Assembly: GCA_016185755.1 (NCBI GenBank)
Contig: JACPMX010000014.1
Span: 1 to 64,000 of the forward strand
Origin: Candidatus Woesearchaeota archaeon
GTDB lineage: Archaea > Nanobdellota > Nanobdellia > Woesearchaeales > GW2011-AR4
Direction: 5' to 3'
Length of the DNA: 64,000 nt
Position numbers and translations under genes: made by a program. Positions 8,664-17,610 of this stretch are shown here, in pieces (the first letter of the stretch is position 1; each line of letters begins with the position of its first letter). The notes under the pieces were generated by a model, which was not told the DNA's origin, made no database searches, and saw only the letters and a list, made by a program, of their open reading frames with translations.

Positions 8664-9619
8664 TCTTTTTTTGGCTTCTTTTTATGAATCTCTTCTAATT
8701 CATCAAGAATCTCCTTTGTGCTCCTGTCCCTGTGCCTGTAAGCCTCGTCTTCCTCATCTTTAGTTTGCTTTTCTTTGGCAGGCTTTTCTTTATCTGGTAT
8801 TTTTTCTTTAGCTTTCTTGTCGGATTTTTCCTCTGGTTTTGCTTCAGCGGATTTGCCTCTTCTTTTTGACATGAATCCATGAACTTTTCCGAGAATCCCT
8901 GCGCTCAAAAATATTACACCCAATGCAACAATGAAGCTGCTGTAAGTCCTTAAAATCATCAGCAGGACAACGCTGATAATTGCTTTTGCATCAAAGGAGA
9001 AGCTGCCGCTGAAAATAGTTGATAATATCGGAGTTGTGTCAATACCTACAAACTTGCTGTAAGCCATTATCGCAGCGTAGGGAATAAGTATCATGGCCCC
9101 TATCCCAAACGAAATTCCTGATAATGTTGCTATAAACAATTCGATATCCCAAGCCAATAGGTATAAAATTCCAAGCAAAACAGCCAGCACAATAAAATAG
9201 ATAATCCTGTTCTTGTTAAGTGCATTGACTACAGAAATGTATTTTTCCAAAGCTCCGGTATTCGGCAGCTCAAGCTTCTCGGGGATTGCGCTTCCTATGA
9301 CACTGAAGAAGAACTCCTGGCCATTTATCTTTTTGGAGTTATAATCCATGCATAAAGAGCCGATTTTGCTCAAGTCAAAAGGCATTCCTGCCGCCTGCTT
9401 CAATTCGGATACGTCCTTGCCGTCCAAAGCAGAGCATGCCATGGTCAGCTTTCCGACAGTCTCATTCTGCGCTTCAGGGCTTGCATAACGGAAAACATCC
9501 TTAAAAATCCCCCCAACCATATTTGGCAGGTCCAAAGCCACTGTCGAGAATATAAATGTGACGAGCAGCAGGATAATCAGGTTTTTTACAACCCAGATGC
9601 CGAATTTCCTGAAGACCAT
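8660..9619 (-). CDS. multi-TM membrane protein with charged cytoplasmic tail
   Basis: Several hydrophobic helices; C-terminal Lys/Glu-rich tail. Confidence 0.6.
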   Translation of the reverse strand: MVFRKFGIWVVKNLIILLLVTFIFSTVALDLPNMVGGIFKDVFRYASPEAQNETVGKLTMACSALDGKDVSELKQAAGMPFDLSKIGSLCMDYNSKKINGQEFFFSVIGSAIPEKLELPNTGALEKYISVVNALNKNRIIYFIVLAVLLGILYLLAWDIELFIATLSGISFGIGAMILIPYAAIMAYSKFVGIDTTPILSTIFSGSFSFDAKAIISVVLLMILRTYSSFIVALGVIFLSAGILGKVHGFMSKRRGKSAEAKPEEKSDKKAKEKIPDKEKPAKEKQTKDEEDEAYRHRDRSTKEILDELEEIHKKKPKKD

Positions 9620-9687
9620 TTATCTGAAAATCAAACCGAAAGAATTTAAAGGTTTCTGAAAGGTGAAAAAATTCAATTAACTATAAC

Positions 9688-11901
9688 TCATTCCTCGTAT
9701 TCCCCATCAACAACGTCCTTTATCTGCTTCGCCTTCAAAGGACCTATTTTCTCCACTTCCTGCAGCTCTTTCTCAGAGGCATTCACTACCTTCTTCACGG
9801 TTTTGAAATGCTTGAGAAGCGGCTTTGCCAGGCTCAAACCGATGCTGGGCAGCGAGCTAACAACATATTCCTGCTGCTCCTTAAGCGATGCAGGCTTCCT
9901 GTCGGCATGCAGGCTGAAATCTTTGCTTGTCTCCTCCTGCTCCCTTCTTGCGATTATATGCAAAAAAGCTGAAGTCTCCTTGAAATTTCTTGTCTGCACT
10001 ATTGGAATGCCATAAGAGACTGCAATCGTTGCCATCATTCCAAGTATGGAATTGTGGTGGACATTCCTCACAGAGTAAATGTCCTGCTGCCCCTCAATTA
10101 CAACAACTGGCCTTTCAAAATTATTCTTCAGGTTTTTGATCTGCTGCAATAATCTGCCGTCAATGACAGAATCCACAAAATCCCCGACCGTTTTTATCTC
10201 TATTCCGCATCTTGAAGAGACTACATAATCGGCATGCTCGAGCTTCTCCAGCACTATCACAGCTCCGCTCTCGGCAAGCTCCTTTATTACCCCGCTTCCC
10301 TTTTCCCTGTAGTCAGCAAATATTTTTGTTTCACTTGTTTTTTCAGCAGATTGGCTTTCAAAATCCTTTCTGCCATTCAGCGATAGATTCAGCTTTTTCC
10401 TTATGTCTGCAAGGTTCCTGTACATCTTCTTTTCCTTGTGGTGCGCAACCCACTTGTAGGCCTCGTCTCGAGTCCCTTTTGTCATCAATATTATTACCCT
10501 TCCCTTGTCTTGCCTTCCTGTTCGGCCTCTTCTTTGTATGCTTCTGATAGCGCTTGGAATAGGCTCGTAAAAAATTACCAAGTCAACTTTTGGAATGTCC
10601 AGCCCCTCTTCTCCTATCGATGTTGCGACAAGCACATTAAACAAGCCATTCCTGAAATCATCAAGCATCTGCTTCTGCTCCTTCTGGCTTAATCCGGTGT
10701 CCCCTTTCTTCTGCTGCCCGACAAATATCCTTGCCTTTGTATTTTTTATGCTGTTCAGCTTCTCGGTTATGTCCAGCGCATTGTCCCTGTACTGGTTGAA
10801 GACCATGATCTTGACATTTTCATTTTTCTGTACCTCGCCATCCACAATATCCTGCAGCTCTATCAGCTTCGGATGCTCGACTTTTTCCTCATGCAAAATG
10901 CTTGCTTTTATCATTGCAGACTTGAAATTTGAATCTGACATTATTGACCTGATGGCTTTTGTCTTCGATGTTCTTGACTCTGCAGCGAGCTTCTCAAAAT
11001 ACTTGTGCAGCGCAAGTATTCCCTGGCTTTCAAGCAGCTCAAGAGCATGATAAATCTTCATCACTTCTGCAAGCGTTGATATGGAATTCCAGATGACAAA
11101 ATCCTTTTCACCCTGCAAAGCCCTGCTTCTCAGCTCTGCCTGCAGCTGAAGCAAGTCGGACTTGCTTACAAATTTAAGGTCATTTCTTCTCAGAACGCCG
11201 GATTTTTTCAGCTTGTCATACCTCTCTCTCAGAAACAGGAGCAGTAATTTCTGTATATCAATGAATATCCTTGGCAGCTCCACATTCACCCAGTCAACCT
11301 GCATTTCCTGCACGTACGGCTTAACATCAGGGTCGTCATCAGTCCTTACCTCAATGTCCTCTATGAACAGGTTCCTGCAGACTTCCTGTATCTTCTCCAT
11401 GTCGCTTCCCGGAGAGGCTGTCAATGCAATTATCCTTGGAAACCTTGAAAGCTTCATAAACTGCTTTGCCACAAAAACATAGGAATAGTCACCGACAGCC
11501 CTATGAGCCTCGTCAATCCCCAGCAAGCATACCTCTTCAAGATTTATCCTTCTGCTTATTATGTCGTTTTCCAGTCCTTGGGGTGTTGAGAAAACTATCC
11601 TGGATTTTTTCCATAATTCCCCTCTTTTTTCAGGGCTCACCATCCCTGTAAAAACAGCCATGTCACCAGCATCAATCACAAAATGCTCCTTAAAGACTTC
11701 CATGTACTGGTCAATCAGGGGCTTAGTAGGCCCGATAAAGAGAACTTTTGAATTCGGGTATTGCTTCAGCCTCTGGGCTGAAAGCATAAGGAAAATGTTT
11801 GTCTTGCCCATGCCTGTCGGCAGCACCACCAAAGTGTTCTTTTCGGCAGCTGTAGCAAGTATGGTCTGCTGGTAGAGCCTTGGCTCGAAGTTCTTAATCA
11901 T
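9688..11901 (-). CDS. hef: Hef-like helicase/XPF-family nuclease
   Basis: PRLYQQTILATAAEKNTLVVLPTGMGKT, DEAH box, QRRGRTGR, XPF-like region HADYVVSSRCGIEIKTVGDFVDSVIDGRL, C-terminal HhH. Confidence 0.92.
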   Translation of the reverse strand: MIKNFEPRLYQQTILATAAEKNTLVVLPTGMGKTNIFLMLSAQRLKQYPNSKVLFIGPTKPLIDQYMEVFKEHFVIDAGDMAVFTGMVSPEKRGELWKKSRIVFSTPQGLENDIISRRINLEEVCLLGIDEAHRAVGDYSYVFVAKQFMKLSRFPRIIALTASPGSDMEKIQEVCRNLFIEDIEVRTDDDPDVKPYVQEMQVDWVNVELPRIFIDIQKLLLLFLRERYDKLKKSGVLRRNDLKFVSKSDLLQLQAELRSRALQGEKDFVIWNSISTLAEVMKIYHALELLESQGILALHKYFEKLAAESRTSKTKAIRSIMSDSNFKSAMIKASILHEEKVEHPKLIELQDIVDGEVQKNENVKIMVFNQYRDNALDITEKLNSIKNTKARIFVGQQKKGDTGLSQKEQKQMLDDFRNGLFNVLVATSIGEEGLDIPKVDLVIFYEPIPSAIRSIQRRGRTGRQDKGRVIILMTKGTRDEAYKWVAHHKEKKMYRNLADIRKKLNLSLNGRKDFESQSAEKTSETKIFADYREKGSGVIKELAESGAVIVLEKLEHADYVVSSRCGIEIKTVGDFVDSVIDGRLLQQIKNLKNNFERPVVVIEGQQDIYSVRNVHHNSILGMMATIAVSYGIPIVQTRNFKETSAFLHIIARREQEETSKDFSLHADRKPASLKEQQEYVVSSLPSIGLSLAKPLLKHFKTVKKVVNASEKELQEVEKIGPLKAKQIKDVVDGEYEE

Positions 11902-11947
11902 AGAAAACAGAAGGTCTTTTTGGATTTATATACTTATGCACTTTGAT

Positions 11948-12724
11948 TTATTTCTCAACCTCAACAACCAAAGTCGCTTTCTTCACTCCGGATGAAGGCC
12001 ACCAGCTTGTTATTCTTGTTTCGTCTTTCATCGTAAAATTTCTTGCCACCGGCTGCTCGCCCTTCAGCCTGTACTGGATGTCTTCAAAAGGGCCCTTCAC
12101 ATCCAAGCCTGCAAAATAAATTGAATCGTCTTTGAACTTGAAGTTTATCCTCACTTTGTCGCCAATCTTTGCCTTCAATGTTCCCGGATAGAATCCATTG
12201 TCATCCGCCTCTACTGTGAATTCTGCCATTCCAGCCTTTACTTCCGGCTTTGGAGGAACATAATCGGACTCAACATTTATTGTAATTGTTTTGATAATCT
12301 TAGGGCTTAATGAAGAATGGTCGCTTTTCACCAGCTCGGCAACTATCGTGTGCTTTCCCGACACAACATTTTCAAAAGCAACCAGGCTGTCAGTCGTGAC
12401 TCTTTTATCGCTGTCAAGCCACACATGGAAATGCCCTTCCCCTTCTTTTACAGGCACTCCAACCGGAACTATTTCAAAATTCTCGGCTTTGAGCTCAACA
12501 GTAACTTTTGAGATTTTCACCAGCTCATTGTCTTTTGGGGAAGAGATGGCTATTGAAGGATCCTGCTTCGGGACAATTGTTTTTTCAGGAATTTCTACAA
12601 TAGGAACAGTCTCTAATGCTGCCAGCTCAGCTTGCTTTTCCGGAGCGCATGCAGCAAGCATAATCAGGAAAACAAGCAGCACCAAAAAATTAGTATGCCT
12701 CATTTTGAAATGGCCCATAATCAT
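11948..12724 (-). CDS. secreted lipoprotein with cupredoxin-like C-terminal domain
   Basis: Lipobox-like LIMLAACAPE; DDNGFYPGTLKAKIGDKVRINFKF beta-rich domain. Confidence 0.6.
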   Translation of the reverse strand: MIMGHFKMRHTNFLVLLVFLIMLAACAPEKQAELAALETVPIVEIPEKTIVPKQDPSIAISSPKDNELVKISKVTVELKAENFEIVPVGVPVKEGEGHFHVWLDSDKRVTTDSLVAFENVVSGKHTIVAELVKSDHSSLSPKIIKTITINVESDYVPPKPEVKAGMAEFTVEADDNGFYPGTLKAKIGDKVRINFKFKDDSIYFAGLDVKGPFEDIQYRLKGEQPVARNFTMKDETRITSWWPSSGVKKATLVVEVEK

Positions 12725-12725
12725 T

Positions 12726-13049
12726 TTAATATTTTGCGTCTTTTAAAATCTTTTTGTCATAAAGCTTGTACCCGGCCACTGCGCCAACCACAAAAAGGAT
12801 GATTACCATCTGCCTGCTTCCGTAATAAACCCCCAGAAGGTACCCTGCCACAAATCCCACAATGATCATTATGTATGGCAATTGTATCTTGTGCTTTCTT
12901 TCATACAAAAGCCTTCCTGCAAATATCCCTGCAAGGAATATGATCACATAGCTTATCACAGCGCTCGGTGATGACAAGGCTATGATTACCCCTATTGCCA
13001 TAAGCACTACAAAGAAAAATTCCATCCAGTTCTTGTAAAAAGCGAACAT
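12726..13049 (-). CDS. small membrane protein
   Basis: 107 aa, about four hydrophobic helices. Confidence 0.55.
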   Translation of the reverse strand: MFAFYKNWMEFFFVVLMAIGVIIALSSPSAVISYVIIFLAGIFAGRLLYERKHKIQLPYIMIIVGFVAGYLLGVYYGSRQMVIILFVVGAVAGYKLYDKKILKDAKY

Positions 13050-13802
13050 CTAGCCGCTCCACACCTTTCTCTCAAAGCTTATGTAATAAACAAGCCAAAG
13101 CGCAATCCCTGCCAAAAATGAAAGCACAAGGGAGACTAATACAGGCACGTCAACAGCAAGCAGTATTGTTGAAATGACAATGACAGGAACTGTGAATGCA
13201 TAAAGCATCCTGCTCCCAAAGTATATCTTGCTGCCGTCGAGAGGAGGTATGGGGATCAAGCTTGTTATTGCATAGATGACATTGAAGACTATGGCCTTTT
13301 GGATCAGTGGATTGTATGAAAAAATGCCTATCACTTTAAGCAAAATTATCAGCATCAGTGAGAAAAGCGGGCCTGCCAGGGCAACCATTGCCTGGCCGAA
13401 ATAATTTATGCCGTACCTGTACCACCCCAATCTGTGCCCCGGAATAAGATGGAGCATAAAGCCGCCCGGCACAATCAGCCACAAATTGCCGTTGCTTATG
13501 AATGCAGCCACTAGCGCAATTATCAGCCCGAAAGTCCACATCCTGAACTCAATCCTGTAGCCTATTGCAAGCCCCCACATCCTCTGCCCAAGGTCGTGGA
13601 CAAGTATTGACAAGGCCACTATCAAAACTGAGTTGAAAAGGTTGTACAATCCAGCCCTTAAGTCAAAGCTTGCAGTGCCCCACTCCTTGAATGATATTAT
13701 GAATGCAATTATAAGAATGGATATTACCAGCCCTCTTAGCTCATGCTGGGTGAATTTGTAGTACTTCCTTATCTTGTCGCGCATATCAAGCAGCTCTGCC
13801 AT
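13050..13802 (-). CDS. site-2 protease (M50)-like membrane protein, degenerate zinc motif
   Basis: LVHDLGQRMWGLAIGYRIEFR where HExxH is expected; SLIPIPPLDGSKIYFGSR second motif retained. Confidence 0.75.
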   Translation of the reverse strand: MAELLDMRDKIRKYYKFTQHELRGLVISILIIAFIISFKEWGTASFDLRAGLYNLFNSVLIVALSILVHDLGQRMWGLAIGYRIEFRMWTFGLIIALVAAFISNGNLWLIVPGGFMLHLIPGHRLGWYRYGINYFGQAMVALAGPLFSLMLIILLKVIGIFSYNPLIQKAIVFNVIYAITSLIPIPPLDGSKIYFGSRMLYAFTVPVIVISTILLAVDVPVLVSLVLSFLAGIALWLVYYISFERKVWSG

Positions 13803-13824
13803 AAGCCATTAATTAAGAATTCAA

Positions 13825-13945
13825 TATTTAAAGATATCGAAATGCCTCGCATTTCGGACGTTTAAATTAGAAAATCTTCCCGATTTTCTTTATTTAAACA
13901 TATCGAAAATCTTTGATTTTCGGATTTGCCGTAAATCCGGCAAAT
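13825..13945. repeat. array of four short hairpins in two related units
   Basis: CGAAATGC/GCATTTCG 13838-13856; AGAAAATC/GATTTTCT 13869-13889; CGAAAATC/GATTTTCG 13904-13922; ATTTGCCG/CGGCAAAT 13924-13945. Direct repeat TATTTAAA[G/C]ATATCGAAA at 13825-13842 and 13891-13908. Confidence 0.7.
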
Positions 13946-13952
13946 ATTGGTT

Positions 13953-14702
13953 TTATCCCAAACTGAAGTTGTAGCTTATTTTTGCATTGCCCTCCTTCAC
14001 GAGCTCAACAACATCATCAACATGGCCTGCCCCTAAAATGACAAGAATCTTCCTGCCGCTCGGCTCAGCCAGCTTTCTAAGGTTTTCCGCAATCACGGCA
14101 TTTCTTTCATCAATCAAAACCCTGAATATGTTTGGATAGCGCTCCTTCAGCTTTTTGGTCATTTTCATTATTATTTTTTTGTCAGGCACCGTTGCCAGGT
14201 CAAATTCTATCTCAGCTTTCCTTAAAAAAAATGCCTTGAGAATGTCAACAATGAAATTCTTCTTTTCCTTCCATGTTATTGCTTTTGAAAGCCTCTTCAG
14301 GGTTATTTCTATATCCTGATCCACTAATGCTATTGGAATCTTCCTGTCCTTTGCAATCCTTATAGCCTCCTTCATCTCAGAGCCGGGTGCCACTCCGACA
14401 AGCTTGCCAAGCTTTTTCTCTGCCCATGCGCCAAGCAGTGAGAAAAGAAACCCCTTCAGCCCTATTGCCCTTATGTTTCTCAGATCAATCTTTCTGGGTG
14501 CTTTGCTCATCAGCGCATGAAGCCTTTTCCTGTCAAGCTCTATAGCCACGATATCGGGCTTCTCGTTTTCTATGTAGCTCTTCACTTCGTCAAGGCTCTG
14601 CTTTGCTATATGGGACGTGCCTAAAAACACGAGATTTCTGTATCTCATTGCCTGCAGAGTACGCTTGTTTTTAATAAGGCTTTCCAATGCAGGAATCATC
14701 AA
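13953..14702 (-). CDS. TraB family protein
   Basis: LVFLGTSHIAKQSLDEVKSYIENEKPDIVAIELDRKRL; VLGAGHVDDV. Confidence 0.85.
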   Translation of the reverse strand: MMIPALESLIKNKRTLQAMRYRNLVFLGTSHIAKQSLDEVKSYIENEKPDIVAIELDRKRLHALMSKAPRKIDLRNIRAIGLKGFLFSLLGAWAEKKLGKLVGVAPGSEMKEAIRIAKDRKIPIALVDQDIEITLKRLSKAITWKEKKNFIVDILKAFFLRKAEIEFDLATVPDKKIIMKMTKKLKERYPNIFRVLIDERNAVIAENLRKLAEPSGRKILVILGAGHVDDVVELVKEGNAKISYNFSLG

Positions 14703-14783
14703 AATAACTCATAAATCAGGCTTTGAGCAAAAGATTTATATACTTGCCAGTAGATAAAATAAAAATTATTTAAACAGAAAAAG

Positions 14784-15083
14784 GTGATTCCGATGCTGAA
14801 GATGAAAAAGATAAGCGAAAGTTACGACATGAGGGTTTTTACAGATAATGGCGAGTATTTCGGTGATATAGAAGAGTCAATCTTGACCCAAAACAAGGTA
14901 TTTGGTTGGAGAGTAAGGGCCACCAAGAACTCGTTCCTGAACAAGGTGCTTGGCTCTGCAAAGGGCGTCATAGTCCCCCACCAGCTTGTCAAGAGCATTG
15001 GCGACATAATGATAATAAGCAAGGCAGCCGTTCCTTCTTACAGCGAGGGAGATGCTGAGAAAGGAACCAAAGGGGAAGATTAA
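14784..15083 (+). CDS. PRC-barrel-like protein
   Basis: VFTDNGEYFGDIEESILTQNKVFGWRV...VIVPHQLVKSIGDIMII. Confidence 0.6.
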   Translation: MIPMLKMKKISESYDMRVFTDNGEYFGDIEESILTQNKVFGWRVRATKNSFLNKVLGSAKGVIVPHQLVKSIGDIMIISKAAVPSYSEGDAEKGTKGED

Positions 15084-15379
15084 AAGCTCATAACCCTTGC
15101 ATTGCAGTAAGGGCAGTTTCTCGGCTTTTTGGTTTCTGGGTCTATCTTGAATTTATAGCCGCATGAGGTGCACTTGTGCGCTATTTTCGAAGGGCTTTCA
15201 GCTTGTGTTGAAGCCTGCTGCTCTTCCTTGTGAAAAACATCTTTTTCTATCTCTTTGTGTATTCCCTTGTTTTTGATGCAGTCTTGGCACACCATCTTGC
15301 CTATGTCCAGGTCCATCCTCAATGAAGAAGCCGGCACTTTGTTGCTGCACCTTTTGCATGGGACCATTACTTCCTGCAT
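15080..15379 (-). CDS. two-module zinc-ribbon protein
   Basis: CKRC..CQDC and CTSC..CPYC pairs. Confidence 0.8.
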   Translation of the reverse strand: MQEVMVPCKRCSNKVPASSLRMDLDIGKMVCQDCIKNKGIHKEIEKDVFHKEEQQASTQAESPSKIAHKCTSCGYKFKIDPETKKPRNCPYCNARVMSF

Positions 15380-15718
15380 CTACTCACCTTTCATCTTGGC
15401 AACATCAGCCATTATCCTGGCCACGCTGCCCTTCACCATCAAAGAGCTTGAATCACAATAGGGGCAACTGCTAATTGCCAGATGCTTTGCCCTTTTGAAG
15501 CTGTACTTGCAGGATTTGCAGAAATACTCTTTAAATGCAGGAATCTCTTCCTTTTTCTGCCTGCTTTCAGTTATTGCCTCCTGCTTCTGGACAGGCTTTC
15601 TTTCAATGCAGTTCCTGCACATGAGGTTTTTGCCGTCATGAGCCATGCGCATCATATTCATGGAATATTCATTGCCGCACTTGTAGCATTTTATCCTTAC
15701 ATCAGTGTTCTTTTCTAT
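15380..15718 (-). CDS. two-module zinc-ribbon protein, paralogue of 15080-15379; start codon unclear
   Basis: Track start is 15661, but in-frame upstream sequence encodes KCYKCGNEYS, restoring the first CxxC pair of the paralogue. Only ATA codons are available as starts; ATA at 15718-15716 follows AGGTGG. Confidence 0.65.
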   Translation of the reverse strand: MEKNTDVRIKCYKCGNEYSMNMMRMAHDGKNLMCRNCIERKPVQKQEAITESRQKKEEIPAFKEYFCKSCKYSFKRAKHLAISSCPYCDSSSLMVKGSVARIMADVAKMKGE

Positions 15719-15795
15719 GTTCCCACCTTTATTTTTAAATCCAAGTTTTTTCCGAGCCGTAAATATTTAAACATTGCGTTTATACTTTTTACTAT

Positions 15796-15900
15796 ACGGC
15801 TGTGATCTAGTGGCTATGATTCGACCTTCCCAAGGTTGCTACCCGGGTTCAAATTGCGGCAAGCGAGCATGCTTGTCCCATGCAAGTCCCGGCAGCCGTA
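15796..15900 (+). tRNA. tRNA-Gly(CCC) with 33-nt T-loop intron (15854-15886)
   Basis: ACGGCTG/CAGCCGT acceptor, CGACC-TTCCCAA-GGTTG anticodon arm, CCGGG-TTCAAA|intron|T-CCCGG T arm; intron folds into BHB-like structure. Spliced length 72 nt. Confidence 0.93.
15854..15886 (+). other. tRNA-Gly intron at 59/60
   Basis: Outer helix CCGGG/CCCGG; central TTCA/TGCA (3 of 4 pairs); bulges AA|T and AG|T; inner helix TGCGGCAAGC/GCTTGTCCCA (one mismatch, one GU), loop GAGCAT. Confidence 0.88.
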
Positions 15901-15952
15901 TTTATTCTTTGCAGGCGTCACATTTATAAATATGTTTTAATTCCGCATTTTT

Positions 15953-16177
15953 ATGGGAAAGAAAGACAAGCCTAAGAAAATAAGCGCAAAGAAGGAAAGG
16001 TACATGAAGTTCAGGAAAGAAAAGCCCACCATGCTGACCATGTCCCCTCCGGAGCTTACAGATGAGCAGATAAGGGAAAGAAGGCAGGATGAGCAGAAGA
16101 TAGGTGAATTCTGGAGGAGTTACAGGAGGCCACCCCAAAGATTTGTATCAGAAAGAAAGGCCAGGAGCAAAAGGTAA
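15953..16177 (+). CDS. small basic protein, hypothetical
   Basis: 74 aa, Lys/Arg-rich ORF. Confidence 0.55.
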   Translation: MGKKDKPKKISAKKERYMKFRKEKPTMLTMSPPELTDEQIRERRQDEQKIGEFWRSYRRPPQRFVSERKARSKR

Positions 16178-16182
16178 TCCTA

Positions 16183-16335
16183 TTATTTTTTCTTGCCTGG
16201 TTTTTCCAGTTTATGCTTGCCCTTGATGTGGTTTTTTAAGGATTTCACGCGCTTGCTGCAATAGGGGCATTTTCCCTCTACATTCTGCTCAATATATTTT
16301 GAGGGATTATGCCATCCTCGTTTTATGTGGGGCAT
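16183..16335 (-). CDS. small C2H2-type zinc finger protein
   Basis: MPHIKRGWHNPSKYIEQNVEGKCPYCSKRVKSLKNHIKGKHKLEK; start at inner Met preferred. Confidence 0.65.
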   Translation of the reverse strand: MPHIKRGWHNPSKYIEQNVEGKCPYCSKRVKSLKNHIKGKHKLEKPGKKK

Positions 16336-16432
16336 GCTTGTTTGGCAGGGATATTCACTATTTAAGTTTATCCTAAACAATGTAAAAATTAATTAGAAAC
16401 TTATTTATAATACGGGCTTAATTTTACTTAGT

Positions 16433-17041
16433 ATGGCATGGGGATTCTTTAACGAAGTCGGAAGGAAGATAATCCATATCACGATCCTTTTTGTGCTTGC
16501 GGCATATTTTCTTATCCAGGGCAACCTTGTAGATGCAGGCTACACTGCAGTTCTTGCAAAGCAGGTCGCTTTGCTTTTCCTTGTTGCCTTGCTCATACTT
16601 TTCCTTGTACTCGAGTACTTAAGGCTTGAGCTTGGCTGGAGAATGCCTTTCTTCTCGCAGTTCATAAGGCCGAAGGAGCAGAACAGGATGTACGGGGTTA
16701 TTTACTTTCTTTCAGCAACCATAATCTGCCTTGCAGTTTTTGACTATAAGATTGCATTGGCTGCCTTGCTCATGACTACCTTCGGGGACATGGTAGCCGC
16801 CTTAGTCGGTAAGAAGTACGGCACTACCCTGATTTACAGGAACAAGACATGGGCTGGCTTCCTTGCAGAGCTTGGGACAAACCTTATTGTCGGATTTATA
16901 GTGCTGGACAGCATTTATGTGATACTCGGCATGGCTTTTGCCGCGACAATCGTGGAAACTCTTGTTGACGAGCTTGATGACAATCTCTTGATTCCGATAT
17001 TCTCGGGGTTTGCAGGCCAGGTTATCTTGTTCAGCTTGTGA
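16433..17041 (+). CDS. SEC59/dolichol kinase-like CTP-transferase family membrane protein
   Basis: TTFGDMVAALVGKKYGTTLIYRNKTWAGFLAEL, multi-TM. Confidence 0.7.
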   Translation: MAWGFFNEVGRKIIHITILFVLAAYFLIQGNLVDAGYTAVLAKQVALLFLVALLILFLVLEYLRLELGWRMPFFSQFIRPKEQNRMYGVIYFLSATIICLAVFDYKIALAALLMTTFGDMVAALVGKKYGTTLIYRNKTWAGFLAELGTNLIVGFIVLDSIYVILGMAFAATIVETLVDELDDNLLIPIFSGFAGQVILFSL

Positions 17042-17504
17042 TTTTGGCTGTCAGCTTGCCTTCTTCAATAGGATCAACCATTTCAAACATCGCCTTTAAT
17101 CCTGTCTTTAGCGAAGACTCGTCAGAAATCCTGTGGTGGGTGTAAGGGAAAATAATCCACTTCTTGTCGAGCTCTGAAAAAGGGTTCACAAAAATGATGC
17201 TGAGGAACTTGAAATTAACCAGCTTGCCCCAGCTCCTCACTATCTCATCAAAATTGCCCTTTGAATTAAGGGTTACAATGCTGAAATGGAAATTGCTGCT
17301 GATTTTCTGCAGTATTTGCTCAATATCCTCAATTTTCGGCGCTATCATGAAGAACTGCTCCCTGTCCTTGTACTTTACATATATATCATAAGAGCCGGAG
17401 CCGCTTTGCCCGTTCTCTATTTTTTCTATTTTCTTTGCCACAATGTCCCTGTTCTTTATGAAATTGATTGTCCACTCAATCAGGAAAGAGCGAAGCTTGT
17501 CCAT
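17031..17504 (-). CDS. hypothetical protein
   Basis: 157 aa ORF. Confidence 0.5.
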   Translation of the reverse strand: MDKLRSFLIEWTINFIKNRDIVAKKIEKIENGQSGSGSYDIYVKYKDREQFFMIAPKIEDIEQILQKISSNFHFSIVTLNSKGNFDEIVRSWGKLVNFKFLSIIFVNPFSELDKKWIIFPYTHHRISDESSLKTGLKAMFEMVDPIEEGKLTAKITS

Positions 17505-17533
17505 ATCATTATTTTTCAGATTATCTTATTTAT

Positions 17534-17564
17534 AAAATTATCGAAAAATAGTTTTCGGAATTTT
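17534..17564. other. hairpin
   Basis: AAAATT-at-CGAAAA-atag-TTTTCG-ga-AATTTT; core TATCGAAAA..TTTTCGGA resembles the 13904-13922 hairpin. Confidence 0.5.
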
Positions 17565-17610
17565 ATCCAGGAAACCGCGCATTTCCCCTATATGAAATTA
17601 ATGATTAGTG

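Noticed and set aside
15854-15886. Alternative splice register using TTGC/GCAA as central helix
   Set aside because: It would leave extra bases in the T loop; the TTCA/TGCA register gives a normal 7-nt T loop.
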